From contig VEOV01000364.1 in assembly GCA_012026855.1 (NCBI GenBank), forward strand, positions 1-6,627: 6,627 nucleotides of DNA, in the 5' to 3' direction. Below, piece after piece: positions 5,805 to 6,627 of this stretch. This DNA comes from Geobacter sp. (GTDB lineage Bacteria > Desulfobacterota > Desulfuromonadia > Geobacterales > DSM-12255). The stretch's first letter is position 1; the number at the start of each line of letters is the position of its first letter. A model generated the notes under the pieces. That model did no database searches. It had not been told where the DNA came from and worked only from the letters and a program-made list of their open reading frames with translations. A program made the position numbers and the translations under genes.

Positions 5805-6627
5805 ATGTTCTATCTTCTATACAACTTCATTTCTGTCTTTCTGTTGGTTCCTGTCTGCCTGTTTACTGTCTATCGCTCGTTCAGGCTGAACTGGCCCATG
5901 GCGCTGGCGCCACGTTTTGGCCTGATTCCGGCGGCTGAACTGGCAAAAATCAGGGGCCGCCGGGTCATCCTGCTCCACGCCGTGTCAGTCGGTGAAGTGT
6001 TTGCCGCCCGGGTTTTGATTAAAGCCTTGCGGACAAGCTACCCAGAACACGCCCTGGTTGTTTCAACCGGCACCGAAACCGGCAGACAGACGGCACTTGC
6101 CTTGCCGGAGGTAGATCTCTGTGTTTACTTTCCCTTTGATTTTCTCCCTTCCGTTCGCCGCATGTTGACCCTGTTGCAGCCTGACATCGTCATTGTCATG
6201 GAAACTGAGATCTGGCCGAACTTCACCCGTGAAATTGCCCGGAGGAAGATTCCGCTGGTAATGGCAAACGGCAGGATTTCCGACCGTTCCTATGGCCGTT
6301 ATCTGAAATTGAGCTGGTTTTTCCGCCATGCCCTGCAAAATTTCACCCTGTTGTGTATGCAATCAGAAACGACCCGGGAGCGCATCATCAATATAGGTGC
6401 ACCAGCGGATCGTGTTGTTGTTTCAGGCAATCTCAAGTTCGATCTGCCGTTGCAGCAGATTACTGCCGATGACAGAGCTGAGCTGCGCCAGCGTTATCGG
6501 ATCCCCGGAGAGTGTCTCGTAATTATTGCCGGCAGCACCCATGACGGAGAGGAAGCGTTGCTGCTCGATGTTTACCGGGAATTGCAGGCGGCATTTGACA
6601 ATCTTTTTCTGGTGCTGGCTCCCCGGC
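5805..6627 (+). CDS. waaA: Kdo transferase (3-deoxy-D-manno-octulosonic acid transferase), 3' end outside the window
   Basis: The first 274 residues of WaaA (KdtA), a GT30 membrane-bound glycosyltransferase that moves Kdo from CMP-Kdo onto lipid IVA, are present; the frame is open to the last base. Full-length enzymes are about 420-430 residues, so roughly a third is missing. An N-terminal hydrophobic anchor is at 4-22. Family motifs follow: HAVSVGE (58-64), whose E64 corresponds to the proposed catalytic glutamate, STGTETG (87-93), FPFD (109-112), METEIWPN (132-139), ANGRISDRS (154-162), SGNLKFD (207-213), AGSTHDGEE (242-250) and the beginning of the LVLAPR block (269-274). The ATG at 5805 gives the usual N terminus but has only a weak purine-rich sequence (AGCAGAAAA, 5793-5801) before it, so coupling to the gene 19 bases upstream is plausible. 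Whether it adds one, two or more Kdo residues cannot be told. Confidence 0.95.
   Translation, partial: MFYLLYNFISVFLLVPVCLFTVYRSFRLNWPMALAPRFGLIPAAELAKIRGRRVILLHAVSVGEVFAARVLIKALRTSYPEHALVVSTGTETGRQTALALPEVDLCVYFPFDFLPSVRRMLTLLQPDIVIVMETEIWPNFTREIARRKIPLVMANGRISDRSYGRYLKLSWFFRHALQNFTLLCMQSETTRERIINIGAPADRVVVSGNLKFDLPLQQITADDRAELRQRYRIPGECLVIIAGSTHDGEEALLLDVYRELQAAFDNLFLVLAPR

Noticed and set aside
6063..6362. Minus-strand open frame of 99 codons
   Set aside because: It is antisense to waaA, which carries METEIWPN and other hallmarks across the same bases.
1..6627. CRISPR arrays, insertion sequences, tRNA/rRNA genes, riboswitches or a defence system
   Set aside because: No repeat-spacer pattern, terminal inverted repeats, RNA gene sequence or relevant protein motifs; coding sequence fills nearly the whole window.

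Overview
This window is a stretch of a Gram-negative chromosome devoted to making and exporting the lipid A-Kdo part of lipopolysaccharide. All seven recognisable genes lie on the + strand. They are packed with gaps of 34 bases or less, or with overlaps of 1, 4 and 10 bases, so they look like one polycistronic operon that continues past both edges. The gene content (a Gfo/Idh/MocA oxidoreductase beside lpxB, then msbA, a DUF374 acyltransferase, lpxK, a Trm112/YcaR-like mini-protein and waaA), the moderate G+C and the protein style suggest a Geobacter-like Desulfuromonadales/Geobacterales (former Deltaproteobacteria). That assignment is inference from content, not a database match.

Layout: 7-969 Gfo/Idh/MocA-family NAD(P)-dependent oxidoreductase; 979-2121 lpxB; 2121-3839 msbA-type ABC exporter; 3836-4498 DUF374 lysophospholipid-acyltransferase-like protein; 4533-5627 lpxK; 5618-5785 a 55-residue four-cysteine Trm112/YcaR-like protein; 5805 to the window end, waaA (kdtA), cut off at its 3' end. 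There is no stretch without a gene longer than 34 bases, and no terminator, RNA gene, mobile element, repeat array or internal promoter that I can support.

How the genes work together: LpxB joins UDP-diacylglucosamine and lipid X into the disaccharide. LpxK adds the 4'-phosphate to give lipid IVA. WaaA adds Kdo from CMP-Kdo. The DUF374 protein is a good candidate for adding secondary acyl chains, because no LpxL/LpxM-type gene is present here. MsbA then flips the product across the inner membrane. The oxidoreductase may act on a nucleotide sugar that feeds this pathway (GnnA-like is one hypothesis), but its substrate cannot be read from the sequence.

Most of the window is conventional. The points most worth a second look are the uncharacterised oxidoreductase in a lipid A operon, the DUF374 protein in the late-acyltransferase position, the small zinc-ribbon gene embedded between lpxK and waaA, and a run of eight G residues within the acyltransferase gene. 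I found no convincing sign of an entirely new system.
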